Shown here in pieces: positions 1 through 8,896 of a stretch of DNA of 64,000 nucleotides. The DNA lies in contig NZ_WOTF01000001.1 of assembly GCF_011516935.1 (NCBI RefSeq), positions 620,001 to 684,000 on the forward strand, given 5' to 3'. Position numbers and translations under genes: made by a program. Origin of the DNA: Acetobacter farinalis. GTDB lineage: Bacteria; Pseudomonadota; Alphaproteobacteria; Acetobacterales; Acetobacteraceae. The notes below the pieces were generated by a model. That model was not told where the DNA came from, did not search any database, and saw only the letters and a program-made list of their open reading frames with translations. The first letter of the stretch is position 1. The number at the start of each line of letters is the position of its first letter.

Positions 1-773
1 TGGGTGTTGCCAATGATCGCTCCATCGCCTGGGGTATTGCGCAGGCCGTTGCGGCGCAGGGCGGGGAGATGGCTTTCACCTATCAGGGGGAAGCGCTCGG
101 CAAACGCGTGAAGCCGCTTGCTGAAAGCATCGGGGCTTCTCTGGTGCTGCCCTGTGACGTGACGGATGAGGCCGCGCTGGATGAGCTGTTCGCCACGCTG
201 GAGCGCGAATGGGGCAAGCTGGACTTTGTGGTGCACGCCATTGGCTGGGCAGACAAGCAGTTTCTGCGTGGCCGCTATGTGGACACCCCGCGTGACGCGT
301 TCCTGACCGCCATGGATATTTCCTGCTTTTCCTTCACCGCCGTCGCCCAGCGGGCTTCTGCCCTGATGAAGGATGGCGGCTCCCTGCTGACCCTGACCTA
401 TCTGGGCGCAGAGCGCGTGATGCCGCATTATAACGTGATGGGTGTGGCCAAGGCCGCGCTGGAAGCTTCTGTCCGGTACATGGCGGCGGATCTGGGGCGT
501 GACGGGATCCGGGTTAACGGGATTTCCGCCGGCCCGATCAAGACGCTGGCGGCCAGCGGTATTGGGGATTTCCGCTACATCCTGAAGTGGAACCAGTATA
601 ACGCACCGCTCGAACGCAATGTGACACTGGAAGAAGTGGGCGGGGCAGGGCTGTATATGCTGTCCGACCTCTCCTCCGGCGTGACGGGTGAAATTCATCA
701 CGTTGATTGCGGGTACAATATCGTAGGGATGAAAAACCCCTCCGCCCCTGATATCTCCGTAGCTGGCGACTGA
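1..773 (+). CDS. fabI: Enoyl-[acyl-carrier-protein] reductase (NADH), 5' end missing
   Basis: Last step of each fatty-acid elongation cycle: NADH-dependent reduction of trans-2-enoyl-ACP, cytoplasmic. The reading frame enters the window open, beginning GVANDRSIAWGIA, the nucleotide-binding segment that normally lies 10-20 residues after the start, so only a short N-terminus is lost; 256 residues are visible. The FabI-type active-site pair is present as YNVMGVAK (Tyr-x6-Lys), followed by GIRVNGISAGPIKTLAASGI. The chorismate synthase gene starts 8 bp downstream, an adjacency common in alphaproteobacteria. The family call is firm; the true start lies outside the window. Confidence 0.95.
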   Translation, partial: GVANDRSIAWGIAQAVAAQGGEMAFTYQGEALGKRVKPLAESIGASLVLPCDVTDEAALDELFATLEREWGKLDFVVHAIGWADKQFLRGRYVDTPRDAFLTAMDISCFSFTAVAQRASALMKDGGSLLTLTYLGAERVMPHYNVMGVAKAALEASVRYMAADLGRDGIRVNGISAGPIKTLAASGIGDFRYILKWNQYNAPLERNVTLEEVGGAGLYMLSDLSSGVTGEIHHVDCGYNIVGMKNPSAPDISVAGD

Positions 774-781
774 GGTAAACC

Positions 782-1852
782 GTGTCCTTCAACAGCTTTG
801 GCCATCTTTTTCGCGTCACCACATGGGGTGAAAGCCATGGACCGGCCATTGGCTGCGTTGTGGATGGCTGCCCCCCCCGGCTCCCTCTAACGGAAGCGGA
901 TATCCAGCCGTTTCTGGACCAGAGGCGCCCCGGACAATCGGCCTTTACCACCCAGCGCAGGGAGCCGGATGCCGTGCGTATCCTCTCCGGCGTGTTCGAG
1001 GGGCAGACCACAGGGACACCAATTTCCCTGCTGATTGAAAATACGGACCAGAGATCCCGCGATTACGGGGATATCGCCCAGACCTATCGCCCCGGCCATG
1101 CCGATCTCACCTATGACCTGAAATACGGCATCCGTGATTATCGGGGGGGCGGCCGCTCTTCCGCGCGCGAGACGGCGTGCCGTGTCGCGGCAGGTGCGGT
1201 GGCGCGTCAGGTGCTGGGGCAGGGGGTGCGTATTCGCGGGGCTCTGGTGCAGCTTGGCCCGCATAAAATTAACCGGTCCCGCTGGGATTGGGATGAAGTG
1301 ACACGCAACCCGTTTTTCTGCCCGGATGCCGCCTGCGTGCCGGAGTGGGAAGAGTATCTGGCCGGCATTCGCAAGGCAGGGCTTTCCATCGGCGCGGTGA
1401 TTGAAGTTGTGGCGGAGGGTGTGCCACCCGGTCTGGGGGCGCCGATTTACGGCAAGCTGGATTCCGATCTGGCCGCGGCTCTGATGAGCATCAATGCCGT
1501 CAAGGGCGTTGAAATTGGAGATGGCTTTGCCTCTGCCGCCCTGACCGGGCTTGAGAATGCGGATGCGCTCTCCATGCAGGATGGTCGGATTGTGTTTGGC
1601 GCCAATCATGCGGGCGGTATTCTGGGGGGCATTTCCAGCGGGCAGCCGATTGTGGTGCGGTTTGCCGTCAAACCGACCAGCTCCATGCTGGCGCCGGTGC
1701 CGTCTGTCACCCGTGATGGCCAGAACAAGGACGTAATCACCAAAGGGCGGCATGACCCGTGTGTGGGGATTCGCGCCGTGCCGGTGGGTGAAGCCATGAT
1801 GGCCTGCGTACTGGCAGACCATCTGTTACGGCATCGTGGTCAGGTGGGCTGA
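782..1852 (+). CDS. aroC: Chorismate synthase
   Basis: Converts 5-enolpyruvylshikimate-3-phosphate to chorismate, the last common step of aromatic amino acid synthesis, using reduced FMN. The 356-residue length is normal for the family. Signature segments are [14 protein letters not shown] near the N-terminus, [20 protein letters not shown] around residues 122-141 and the C-terminal [17 protein letters not shown]. The start is GTG, 8 bp after the fabI stop, and the reading frame begins with the usual [11 protein letters not shown]. The pair fabI-aroC is probably cotranscribed. It ends 3 bp before the convergent OsmC-like gene. Confidence 0.96.
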   Translation: MSFNSFGHLFRVTTWGESHGPAIGCVVDGCPPRLPLTEADIQPFLDQRRPGQSAFTTQRREPDAVRILSGVFEGQTTGTPISLLIENTDQRSRDYGDIAQTYRPGHADLTYDLKYGIRDYRGGGRSSARETACRVAAGAVARQVLGQGVRIRGALVQLGPHKINRSRWDWDEVTRNPFFCPDAACVPEWEEYLAGIRKAGLSIGAVIEVVAEGVPPGLGAPIYGKLDSDLAAALMSINAVKGVEIGDGFASAALTGLENADALSMQDGRIVFGANHAGGILGGISSGQPIVVRFAVKPTSSMLAPVPSVTRDGQNKDVITKGRHDPCVGIRAVPVGEAMMACVLADHLLRHRGQVG

Positions 1853-1855
1853 ACT

Positions 1856-2287
1856 TTAGCCCACCAGTCTGGCGTTCAGCGTGATAGGCGCGTTGAAAAG
1901 CTTTGAGACCGGGCAGCCGGTTTTGGCCTTGTTGGCCAGAGCCTCAAACTGTTCGGGTGTCGCCCCCGGGACATCGGCTTCCAGCGTGAGGGCGATGCCA
2001 TCAATCACAAAACCCCCTGCATCCCTGTTCAGGCTGACTTCAGCCGTGGTGTTGATGGATTTTGCCGTCAGGCCCGCTTCCCCAAGAATGAGGGAGAGCG
2101 CCATGGAAAAACAGGCCGCATGTGCAGCCCCCAGCAGTTCTTCCGGATTTGTGCCGGGTGCGCCTTCAAAACGGGTGTTGAAGCCATAGGGCTGGTTATT
2201 CAGGGCATGGCTTTCGGTAGAGACCGTGCCGCGCCCTTCCTTAATGGACCCTTCCCAGTGGGCGGAGCCGTGTTTCTTGATGGTCAT
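1856..2287 (-). CDS. osmC: OsmC-family peroxiredoxin-like protein
   Basis: Small cytoplasmic OsmC/Ohr-family protein, 143 residues, a group of thiol-dependent hydroperoxide reductases. The family pattern is visible: NPEELLGAAHAACFSMAL carries the first redox cysteine and KAKTGCPVSKLFN the second. The frame stays open far upstream, opposite mqo, but the ATG at 2287 starts the recognisable MTIKKHGSAHW and has an AAAGGA-like ribosome site about 8 nt before it. It is divergent from mqo and tail to tail with aroC. The subfamily looks like OsmC rather than Ohr; the physiological oxidant cannot be read from the sequence. Confidence 0.88.
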   Translation of the reverse strand: MTIKKHGSAHWEGSIKEGRGTVSTESHALNNQPYGFNTRFEGAPGTNPEELLGAAHAACFSMALSLILGEAGLTAKSINTTAEVSLNRDAGGFVIDGIALTLEADVPGATPEQFEALANKAKTGCPVSKLFNAPITLNARLVG

Positions 2288-2557
2288 TGTGCGATCCTTT
2301 GCGCCATGGGCGCGCTGTGGGGCAAGGAGTGCGGAAAACGCTGCCTCAGCCGTTAGGTTCACGCAATGCTGCTCCGCTCTCGCAGAGATGAGAACTGCCC
2401 TGAGAAAAAAATGTGGCATATGATAGCAGCTTAACGACCAAGATGACCCGAAGCACGCTCTTGCATCGGGGCGGGAAGCACGGCATGCGGAAAAACTTTC
2501 TGCCCGGTACCTGATTTCGATGGGACGCAAGAGGCTGATAATGATGCGGAGACCAAG

Positions 2558-4051
2558 ATGAGTTCCACCACACCCGAGAGTTCTTCGTCCGTTGATGTCG
2601 TCCTGATTGGTGGAGGCGTGATGAGCGCCACGCTCGGGGTGTTTCTCCGGCAGCTTCAACCGGACTGGAGCATCAGTATTTTTGAGCGTCTGGACAGCGT
2701 GGCGGAAGAAAGCTCGGACGCATGGAATAACGCAGGGACTGGCCACTCCGCCTTGTGTGAGCTGAACTACACGCCGCAGAATGCTGATGGCAGCGTGGAT
2801 ATCACCAAAGCCGTTGGCGTGAATGAGGCCTTTCAGATTTCCCGCCAGTTCTGGTCTCATCTGGTTGAGAACGGTGTTATTGCCTCTCCGCGTGATTTTA
2901 TCACGCCGGTGCCGCACATGAGCTTTGTCTGGGGGGATGCCAATGTAGACTTCCTGCGCAGGCGCCATGAAGCACTGAGCGCGCACCCGCTGTTTGCCGG
3001 AATGGCCTATTCGGAAGATCCGGCCCAACTGGCCGAATGGATGCCGCTGGTCATGAAGGACCGGACGCCGGGGCAGGCGCTGGCCGCAACCCATACGCTG
3101 AATGGCACGGATGTGAATTATGGCGCACTCACGCGCCTGCTGTTCAGCTATCTGGTGGAAACAGCCGGTTGCCCCCTGCACACCCGGCATGATGTGCAGG
3201 ACATTAAACGTGGGCCGGACGGGCGGTGGCAGGTTCTGGTGCAGGATATGCGCCTGAATACGCAGCGTACCGTCAATGCGCGCTTTGTGTTTATTGGCAG
3301 CGGGGGTGGTGCGCTGTCCCTGCTTCAGAAAACGGGAATTCCCGAAGCAAAAGGTGTTGGCGGTTTTCCGGTGAGCGGGCAGTTCCTGCGCTGCACCAAT
3401 CCGGAGATTGTGGCCCAGCACAAGGCCAAGGTGTATGGCAAAGCCTCCGTGGGCGCGCCGCCCATGTCTGTGCCGCATCTGGATACCCGGATGATTGACG
3501 GCAAGCCTGCCCTGCTGTTCGGGCCGTATGCGGGCTTTTCAACCCGCTTTCTCAAATATGGCTCCCTGATGGATCTGCCGCGCTCCATCCGCGCGGATAA
3601 CATCACCGCCATGCTGGCCGTGGCGCGGGATAACTGGCCTTTGACCAAATATCTCATCCAGCAGGTCATGCAGTCCAACAGTGAGCGCATGAGCGCCCTG
3701 AGGGACTTTGTCCCCACAGCACGTTCAAAGGATTGGGAACTGGTTGTGGCCGGGCAGCGTGTGCAGATTATCAAGAAAGACGCCAAAAAGGGCGGGGTGC
3801 TTCAGTTCGGCACGGAAGTGATTTCCAGCAAGGATGGGTCTGTGGCAGCGCTTCTGGGAGCCTCTCCCGGGGCCTCCACCGCGGCACCGATCATGCTGAC
3901 GGTGCTGAAACAATGCTTTGCCGACAAGCTGCCGGAATGGGAAGCAAAGCTGAAAGAGATGGTTCCGTCCTACGGCCAGACACTGGCCAATAACCCGGAC
4001 CTGTGCGCGCAACTGCGTGAGAAGACCACGAAGGTTCTGCAACTGGCCTGA
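2558..4051 (+). CDS. mqo: Malate:quinone oxidoreductase
   Basis: FAD-dependent peripheral membrane enzyme that oxidises malate to oxaloacetate and passes electrons to quinone, bypassing NAD-linked malate dehydrogenase. The 497 residues match the family length. The N-terminus has the dinucleotide-binding [20 protein letters not shown], followed by the family segment [21 protein letters not shown]-terminal segments [18 protein letters not shown] and [15 protein letters not shown] are also typical. The 270 bp upstream is a divergent promoter region shared with the OsmC-like gene, in which I could not place a confident promoter. Quinone-linked malate oxidation fits the periplasmic/quinone-centred metabolism of acetic acid bacteria. 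Confidence 0.95.
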   Translation: MSSTTPESSSSVDVVLIGGGVMSATLGVFLRQLQPDWSISIFERLDSVAEESSDAWNNAGTGHSALCELNYTPQNADGSVDITKAVGVNEAFQISRQFWSHLVENGVIASPRDFITPVPHMSFVWGDANVDFLRRRHEALSAHPLFAGMAYSEDPAQLAEWMPLVMKDRTPGQALAATHTLNGTDVNYGALTRLLFSYLVETAGCPLHTRHDVQDIKRGPDGRWQVLVQDMRLNTQRTVNARFVFIGSGGGALSLLQKTGIPEAKGVGGFPVSGQFLRCTNPEIVAQHKAKVYGKASVGAPPMSVPHLDTRMIDGKPALLFGPYAGFSTRFLKYGSLMDLPRSIRADNITAMLAVARDNWPLTKYLIQQVMQSNSERMSALRDFVPTARSKDWELVVAGQRVQIIKKDAKKGGVLQFGTEVISSKDGSVAALLGASPGASTAAPIMLTVLKQCFADKLPEWEAKLKEMVPSYGQTLANNPDLCAQLREKTTKVLQLA

Positions 4052-4063
4052 GCAAGGCCGGTT
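4041..4063 (+). terminator. Possible intrinsic terminator of mqo
   Basis: The segment AACTGGCC / GGCCGGTT (4041-4048 with 4056-4063, 7-nt loop, one G-T pair) forms a short stem overlapping the mqo stop and is followed by a run of T. It lies in the 13-bp gap between convergent mqo and the porin gene. The stem is short, so the call is tentative. Confidence 0.4.
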
Positions 4064-4064
4064 T

Positions 4065-5594
4065 TCAGAAAATTTCGATATGGCTTTTAAAGCCCAGCAT
4101 GGCGGCATCGGGCAGGTTGCCCTGCCCGTTGGGCCGAAAGTAATATTGAAACACCGGCTGGAAAATAACGCCACGCATGACATGAATGGAGTAGTTGACC
4201 TCCAGAGTGCTGGCGTGGCGTTGCACCCCGGTGGCATGGTTGATCATGGGGTGCATGGTCTGCTGCAGCAGCGCCTCGGTCCTTTGTACATTCGGCGCAA
4301 TATGAGTGTAGGTGAAGGCAATGCCGAGTGTGTCATAGGGGCGGCTGCTCCAGAAGCCCCTGCTCAGCATGGCCAGATAAACCTCGTAATCCCGCAGGGC
4401 GGTGCGCGGATCGTTATAAACCAGCCCCGCCAGCGCGGTAAGGCCGGAGTCTTTCTGCGCCTTGTGGTAGCGCATCAGTTGCTGGTCCATCATCAGCCAG
4501 CTTGACCAGCTATACTGGTGCTGTGCCGCTTTGGCTCCTGTCAGCACATAAGGTTTTCCCGTGATGTCCCGGTAGGTGTCCGGCACAGGAACATCCTGCA
4601 AGGCTGCACCAATTTTATAATGGCCTGCCAGACTGTGGCTTCTGCCCAGTTTTGGCTCCCAGCCGGCCTCAACAGGCACGACATGGCCGACAATATTGGC
4701 CCCGTTGAATTTGAAGCCCGTACGGTGCTGCGCAACCTGATAGACGCCGTTTTCTGCAAAATAGACGCCTGTCTGGACGTAAATACTTCGCGTTGGCCGC
4801 CCGCGCACGCGGAAGGCCCATGTTGCGGCCGGATACCCTGCAAAGTAGTTGCTGTCCGAAATGCCTTTGGGGCGACCACACATGCTGTTGTTCATGAAAT
4901 TGCAGAACAGCTCACTCGCGGCAAAATCGGAAAGCTGGGCCATGCGCCCTCCGGCAATAGCCAGACGGTTATTGAGCAGGGTTTCTTCCGCATACAGCAT
5001 GACCAGATGGACGGCCACATTTCCCCCGCCGCCATAATCTTCAGAACTATGATTCAGCCAGTCTCCAAACATACGGTTGGCGGTGGTGCCGTAGCGGCCG
5101 ACCGTGATCATATGGGTGGCCAGGCCCTTCAGTCCTGCCAGTGTTTCCCAATCAATATTCAGCGAAGTGGCATATTGTCCGGCGTTGCTTGCACCTTGCC
5201 GGTAAGAGCGGAACTGCTCACCTCTGGCGGGTTTTGTTACAGCCCCCGCAAACTCGTTGGTATTGTCCAGCAGAAAGGCAATGCTGTGCCGCCTCAGCCA
5301 GCTTGTCATCCCACCCGGGTCTGCAAACATGGCTTCAGGGCGGGAGAAGGGCGGGACACTGGAGAGGTGTACCGTTTTCTCTGGTAAAGGAGTATCGACG
5401 CGAATGGTGGGCTCAGAGCCAATATTCAGATCTTCAGTCTGGGCATGGGCTGAGTCAAAAACGGAAAATGAAAAAAGAAGAATGAAAGAAACTGCAAATA
5501 AGGGAAGCGTTTTTTTGAATTTATTACACAGCGCTGCATATAAGTCAGGGTAAGGCTGAAGGTAATTTTTCGATGCTCTGCTTATTTGTTTCAA
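4065..5594 (-). CDS. OprB-family carbohydrate-selective porin
   Basis: Outer-membrane beta-barrel of the OprB type, which lets sugars and polyols into the periplasm. It is a 509-residue open frame. An N-terminal hydrophobic stretch (LPLFAVSFILLFSFSVFDSAHA, about residues 31-52) ends in an AHA-type signal peptidase site. The mature part has OprB-like segments such as GGRMAQLSDFAASELFCNF, RVRGRPTRSIYVQTGVYF and, near the C-terminus, IFQPVFQYYFRPNGQGN, ending in aromatic IEIF as expected for BAM-inserted barrels. The only early start in frame is TTG at 5594, giving an unusually long n-region; no good ribosome site precedes it, so the start is uncertain. An AT-rich inverted repeat lies immediately upstream. 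Confidence 0.85.
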   Translation of the reverse strand: MKQISRASKNYLQPYPDLYAALCNKFKKTLPLFAVSFILLFSFSVFDSAHAQTEDLNIGSEPTIRVDTPLPEKTVHLSSVPPFSRPEAMFADPGGMTSWLRRHSIAFLLDNTNEFAGAVTKPARGEQFRSYRQGASNAGQYATSLNIDWETLAGLKGLATHMITVGRYGTTANRMFGDWLNHSSEDYGGGGNVAVHLVMLYAEETLLNNRLAIAGGRMAQLSDFAASELFCNFMNNSMCGRPKGISDSNYFAGYPAATWAFRVRGRPTRSIYVQTGVYFAENGVYQVAQHRTGFKFNGANIVGHVVPVEAGWEPKLGRSHSLAGHYKIGAALQDVPVPDTYRDITGKPYVLTGAKAAQHQYSWSSWLMMDQQLMRYHKAQKDSGLTALAGLVYNDPRTALRDYEVYLAMLSRGFWSSRPYDTLGIAFTYTHIAPNVQRTEALLQQTMHPMINHATGVQRHASTLEVNYSIHVMRGVIFQPVFQYYFRPNGQGNLPDAAMLGFKSHIEIF

Positions 5595-5595
5595 A

Positions 5596-5628
5596 ATTTT
5601 ACCATTTGTTTGATTTTATTGGTAAAAT
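5596..5628 (-). promoter_or_regulatory. Perfect inverted repeat abutting the porin start
   Basis: ATTTTACCA (5596-5604) is repeated in inverted orientation as TGGTAAAAT (5620-5628) with a 15-nt spacer, one base from the proposed TTG start of the porin gene. It lies in a markedly AT-rich stretch (about 5570-5670). It could be an operator or an mRNA hairpin that controls access to the start. No known regulator site was recognised. Confidence 0.45.
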
Positions 5629-5808
5629 CTATTATTTAGATAATTTCCATGAAATTAAAGAAAATTAAAGGGCGCTCCAAAAAATGTGTTCACTGCTCCG
5701 GTTTCACCGGGGGAGTATATTTTCGGGAGAAATACGGAGGTGGGTTGCCCAGTCTCTCCGGTAATTTTTCAGGCAGTCTTGCAGGCTGATGGCCTGCATG
5801 CTGGCGGA

Positions 5809-6336
5809 TCAGATGTCGGAGATAGACATATCCGCACGGTGCCACCAGCAGGCCTCAGGCGGCCTGACAGCAGGGATCAGATCGTCAGGATTTCCGCTGA
5901 AGGTGACCGTATTGGTGGGTGTTTCCTGCAACGAGACTTCTGTGCAGCGCAGCAGGCCGCCTTCGGCGTGTAGAAAAGCGCTGAGTTTTGCCATCATCAG
6001 GCACACCATCAGCTCTGTTGTCGGGTCCCCGGGGGTGATGACAATACGCTGCGCCCGTGCGGGCTCATGGGCCTGAAACCATGCCAGAAGGGGATCATCC
6101 TCCGCCAGTTGCAAGGCATGATCGAGCTTTTCATCCACAAAGCGATGCCAGGTGCTTTTGGCTTTCTGGAAAGAGACCGGCATGTTGCCCTGGCCATCAA
6201 GCCGGGCGCGGTGCACCGGGCTGAGGCGCACGGTCACAAATTCATTATGCCCGTGAGGCAGGGCGCAGGATTCACTGGCCCCGTGGATCAGCCGATGCCC
6301 CATGGAAAAGCGACGGGTAAAAACCAGATCAGGCAT
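5809..6336 (-). CDS. queD: 6-carboxytetrahydropterin synthase (QueD family)
   Basis: Makes 6-carboxy-5,6,7,8-tetrahydropterin from dihydroneopterin triphosphate, the second step to the 7-deazaguanine preQ0. Zinc ligands are His14, His28 and His30 and the catalytic Cys is Cys24, in the family pattern C-x3-HGH (CALPHGH). Other marks are LDHALQL, PTTE and the late LQET. The ATG at 6336 is chosen because it gives [14 protein letters not shown] and overlaps the end of queC by 8 bp. With 175 residues it is longer than the usual ~120; the extra length lies in the middle and C-terminal tail. Confidence 0.85.
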   Translation of the reverse strand: MPDLVFTRRFSMGHRLIHGASESCALPHGHNEFVTVRLSPVHRARLDGQGNMPVSFQKAKSTWHRFVDEKLDHALQLAEDDPLLAWFQAHEPARAQRIVITPGDPTTELMVCLMMAKLSAFLHAEGGLLRCTEVSLQETPTNTVTFSGNPDDLIPAVRPPEACWWHRADMSISDI

Positions 6337-7057
6337 TGGCTTTTCCCTTGATATATTCTTCCCACCCCGTGCGGCGCAGGGCGCAGGCCGGGCATTCCCC
6401 ACACCCATGCCCCCACGGGTGCATGGTGCCGCGGTCCCCCAGATAACAGGTGTGGCTTTCCTGATTGATCAGGGAGACAAGGGAGGCTCCCCCCAGTTCT
6501 TCCGCCAGCGCCCATGTTGCGGCTTTGTCGATCCACATCAGAGGGGTATGCAGCACATAACGGGCGTCCATCCCGAGATTGAGGGCCACCTGCACAGCCT
6601 TGATGGTGTCATCCCGGCAGTCAGGATAACCCGAATAATCTGTCTCACACACGCCGGTGACGATATGGCGGATGCCCCGGCGCGCCGCGAGTGCAGCGGC
6701 AAACGTCAGGAAAATAATATTGCGGCCCGGCACGAAGGTGTTGGGCAGGCCACCTTCCGCCATGGCGATTTCCGCCGTGCGGGTCAGGGCGGTTTCGGAA
6801 ATATCCCCCAACGCGCCAAGTGCAAGGGTGTGGTCCATCCCCAGACGCTCGGCCCAGAGCGGATTTTGTGCCCGCAGGCCAGCCCGCAGCGCCTCCCGGC
6901 AGTCCAGTTCCACTGCATGCCTCTGGCCATACTCAAAGCCCAGTGTTTCCACGCGGCCAAAACGCGCCAGCGCCCAGGCCAGGCAGGTGGCGGAATCCTG
7001 CCCGCCGGAGAACAGGACAAGAGCGGCGTCTTCAGGGGCGCGTGTGGGTGTGGACAT
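6329..7057 (-). CDS. queC: 7-cyano-7-deazaguanine synthase
   Basis: ATP-dependent enzyme converting 7-carboxy-7-deazaguanine and ammonia to preQ0. The 242 residues contain the N-type ATP pyrophosphatase loop [16 protein letters not shown] (about residues 15-30), the family segment [16 protein letters not shown], and a C-terminal zinc site built from cysteines in SHTCYLGD and [12 protein letters not shown]. It sits between queE (4 bp upstream) and queD (8-bp overlap), so queE-queC-queD form one transcription unit that provides the whole route from dihydroneopterin triphosphate to preQ0. Confidence 0.95.
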   Translation of the reverse strand: MSTPTRAPEDAALVLFSGGQDSATCLAWALARFGRVETLGFEYGQRHAVELDCREALRAGLRAQNPLWAERLGMDHTLALGALGDISETALTRTAEIAMAEGGLPNTFVPGRNIIFLTFAAALAARRGIRHIVTGVCETDYSGYPDCRDDTIKAVQVALNLGMDARYVLHTPLMWIDKAATWALAEELGGASLVSLINQESHTCYLGDRGTMHPWGHGCGECPACALRRTGWEEYIKGKANA

Positions 7058-7060
7058 GGG

Positions 7061-7705
7061 TCAGGGAATACCGGTCAGCTTGTGGGTCTGTAAAGAAAGG
7101 CCCCATTTCGGGTGGGCCAGACAGTAGCGGATGGCGGCCTGTATCGCCTCATTCTGGTTGGGGCCATCCATGGGCTGAAGCCAGAAATATTTGAAATCAA
7201 GGTGTTCCAGCGTTGCCGGGTCCAGCCCCGGCTGGGGGTAGACCAGCTTGAGTTCCGTGCCGTGTGTCTGTTCAAGGGCCGCGCCAGCTTTGGGGCTGAT
7301 GCACAGCCAGTCAATGCCGGCAGGGGCGGGCAGGGTGCCGTTGCTTTCCACCGCAATGGAAAAGTTTCGTGCATGCATGGCCTCAATCAGCGGGGCGTCC
7401 AGTTGAAGCAGCGGTTCACCACCGGTGAACACCACCAGCCCCGGCACACGCATGGCATCGGCCTGCTCGGGCCAGAAGCCGGCAATTCTGCTGGCGAGCG
7501 CATCGGCTGTTTCAAACTTGCCGCCGCCTTCACCATCCGTGCCGACAAAATCGGTATCGCAGAAGGTGCAGATGGCTTCAGCCCGGTCAGCTTCCCGACC
7601 GGACCACAGGTTGCATCCCGCAAAACGACAGAACACGGCTGGTCGCCCAGCCTGTCCGCCCTCACCCTGAAGGGTGAGGAACATTTCCTTGACCATATAA
7701 GACAT
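7061..7705 (-). CDS. queE: 7-carboxy-7-deazaguanine synthase (radical SAM)
   Basis: Radical S-adenosylmethionine enzyme that contracts carboxytetrahydropterin to 7-carboxy-7-deazaguanine. The 214 residues show the N-terminal LTLQGEGGQAGRPAVFCRFAGC and a [4Fe-4S] motif of the long-insert QueE type, Cys31-x14-Cys46-x2-Cys49 (CTFCDTDF), rather than the classical Cx3Cx2C. VFTGGEPLLQ is the SAM-binding GGE segment. MSYMVKE offers two starts three codons apart; the upstream one is used here. It is first in the que operon, 45 bp downstream of bioB. Confidence 0.93.
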   Translation of the reverse strand: MSYMVKEMFLTLQGEGGQAGRPAVFCRFAGCNLWSGREADRAEAICTFCDTDFVGTDGEGGGKFETADALASRIAGFWPEQADAMRVPGLVVFTGGEPLLQLDAPLIEAMHARNFSIAVESNGTLPAPAGIDWLCISPKAGAALEQTHGTELKLVYPQPGLDPATLEHLDFKYFWLQPMDGPNQNEAIQAAIRYCLAHPKWGLSLQTHKLTGIP

Positions 7706-7750
7706 GCGACAGCACCTGACGCAGATCAGGCACAGAATGCAAGCAACTTT

Positions 7751-8758
7751 TTAGACTGTAATGCCGGTTGTGCGCATGCCCAGCTTGTCCAGCAGCTTGC
7801 GGTCGCGCGTTGCCTGCGGGTTGGGCGTGGTCAGCAGGCGTTCACCATAAAAAATGGAGTTCGCACCGGCAAGGAAGCACAGGGTCTGTGTTTCATCGCT
7901 CATATTTTCACGCCCGGCTGCCAGACGAACCCGGCTTTTGGGCATGGTGATCCGGGCAGCAGCAATCATGCGGATGAAATCGAGCGGATCGACCGCTTCA
8001 GACTCTCCCAGCGGCGTGCCTTTCACGCGCACCAGCAGGTTGATCGGCACGCTTTCCGGGTGTGTGGGCAGGGTGGCGAGGGCTGCAATCAACCCGGCGC
8101 GGTCCGTTTCGCTCTCACCCATGCCGACAATGCCGCCGCAGCAGACGTTAATACCTGCGTCACGCACGTTGGAGAGGGTGTCCAGGCGGTCCTGATAGGT
8201 GCGGGTGGAGATGATATCCCCATAATATTCCGGGGAAGTATCCAGATTATGGTTGTAATAATCGAGCCCGGCGTCACGCAGTTTGCCGGCCTGCCCGGCG
8301 TCCAGCATGCCCAGCGTCACGCAGGTTTCCAGCCCCAGTTCCTTTACGCCCTCAATCATGGCGCACACGGTTTCCAGATCATGCTCCTTGGGGGAGCGCC
8401 ATGCGGCACCCATGCAGAAGCGGCTGGCTCCGGCATCCTTCGCCTTGCGGGCTTCGGTCAGGACAGCATCCACCGCCATCAGGCGTTCGGCCTTCACGCT
8501 TTTTTCGTGCAGGGCGCTCTGGGGGCAATAGGCGCAGTCTTCCGGGCAGCCACCGGTCTTGATGGAAAGCAGCGTGGAGATCTGCATGTCTGTGGGGTCA
8601 AAGTGCGCGCGGTGCGTTGTCTGGGCGCGGAACATCAGCTCCGGAAACGGAAGATCCAGCAGCGCCTGAATTTCCGGCACCGTCCAGTCATGACGGACTT
8701 CCGGCAAATTGGCTGAAGAGGAACGCGTTACAGGAGAAGAACCGTCAGGCATGCGCAA
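7751..8758 (-). CDS. bioB: Biotin synthase
   Basis: Radical SAM enzyme that inserts sulfur into dethiobiotin. The 335 residues include the cluster motif Cys71-x3-Cys75-x2-Cys78 ([13 protein letters not shown]), [14 protein letters not shown], the [13 protein letters not shown] substrate segment and the C-terminal [19 protein letters not shown] with the auxiliary cluster region. No other bio gene is in the window, so biotin genes are scattered in this genome. It lies 138 bp downstream of the threonine aldolase gene, with a GC-rich hairpin between them, and just upstream of the que operon. Confidence 0.97.
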   Translation of the reverse strand: MRMPDGSSPVTRSSSANLPEVRHDWTVPEIQALLDLPFPELMFRAQTTHRAHFDPTDMQISTLLSIKTGGCPEDCAYCPQSALHEKSVKAERLMAVDAVLTEARKAKDAGASRFCMGAAWRSPKEHDLETVCAMIEGVKELGLETCVTLGMLDAGQAGKLRDAGLDYYNHNLDTSPEYYGDIISTRTYQDRLDTLSNVRDAGINVCCGGIVGMGESETDRAGLIAALATLPTHPESVPINLLVRVKGTPLGESEAVDPLDFIRMIAAARITMPKSRVRLAAGRENMSDETQTLCFLAGANSIFYGERLLTTPNPQATRDRKLLDKLGMRTTGITV

Positions 8759-8855
8759 AAACCAGATTTTGAGTGGAAAACAGGGCCGAACATATCCGCT
8801 TTATCCCGGCAAGGCCAGCCTGTACGACCTGCCTGCACAAACGGCGCACCTTGCC

Positions 8856-8877
8856 GGGCCGGGAGTGGACCCGGCCC
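8856..8877 (-). terminator. GC-rich hairpin after the threonine aldolase gene
   Basis: GGGCCGGG (8856-8863) and CCCGGCCC (8870-8877) form a perfect 8-bp stem with a 6-nt loop, 20 bp past the ltaE stop. There is no U-tract on either strand, so it may be a weak or factor-dependent terminator, or an mRNA 3'-end stabiliser. Confidence 0.4.
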
Positions 8878-8896
8878 CACGGGGAGATGAGGTTTT

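Noticed and set aside
2288-3478. Long minus-strand frame continuing upstream of the OsmC-like gene, opposite mqo
   Set aside because: It is the antisense shadow of mqo in GC-rich DNA; OsmC homology starts at ATG 2287 behind a ribosome site.
7112-8716. 534-codon plus-strand frame opposite queE and bioB
   Set aside because: Antisense of two genes with firm family matches; composition is typical of a shadow frame and no domain is recognisable.
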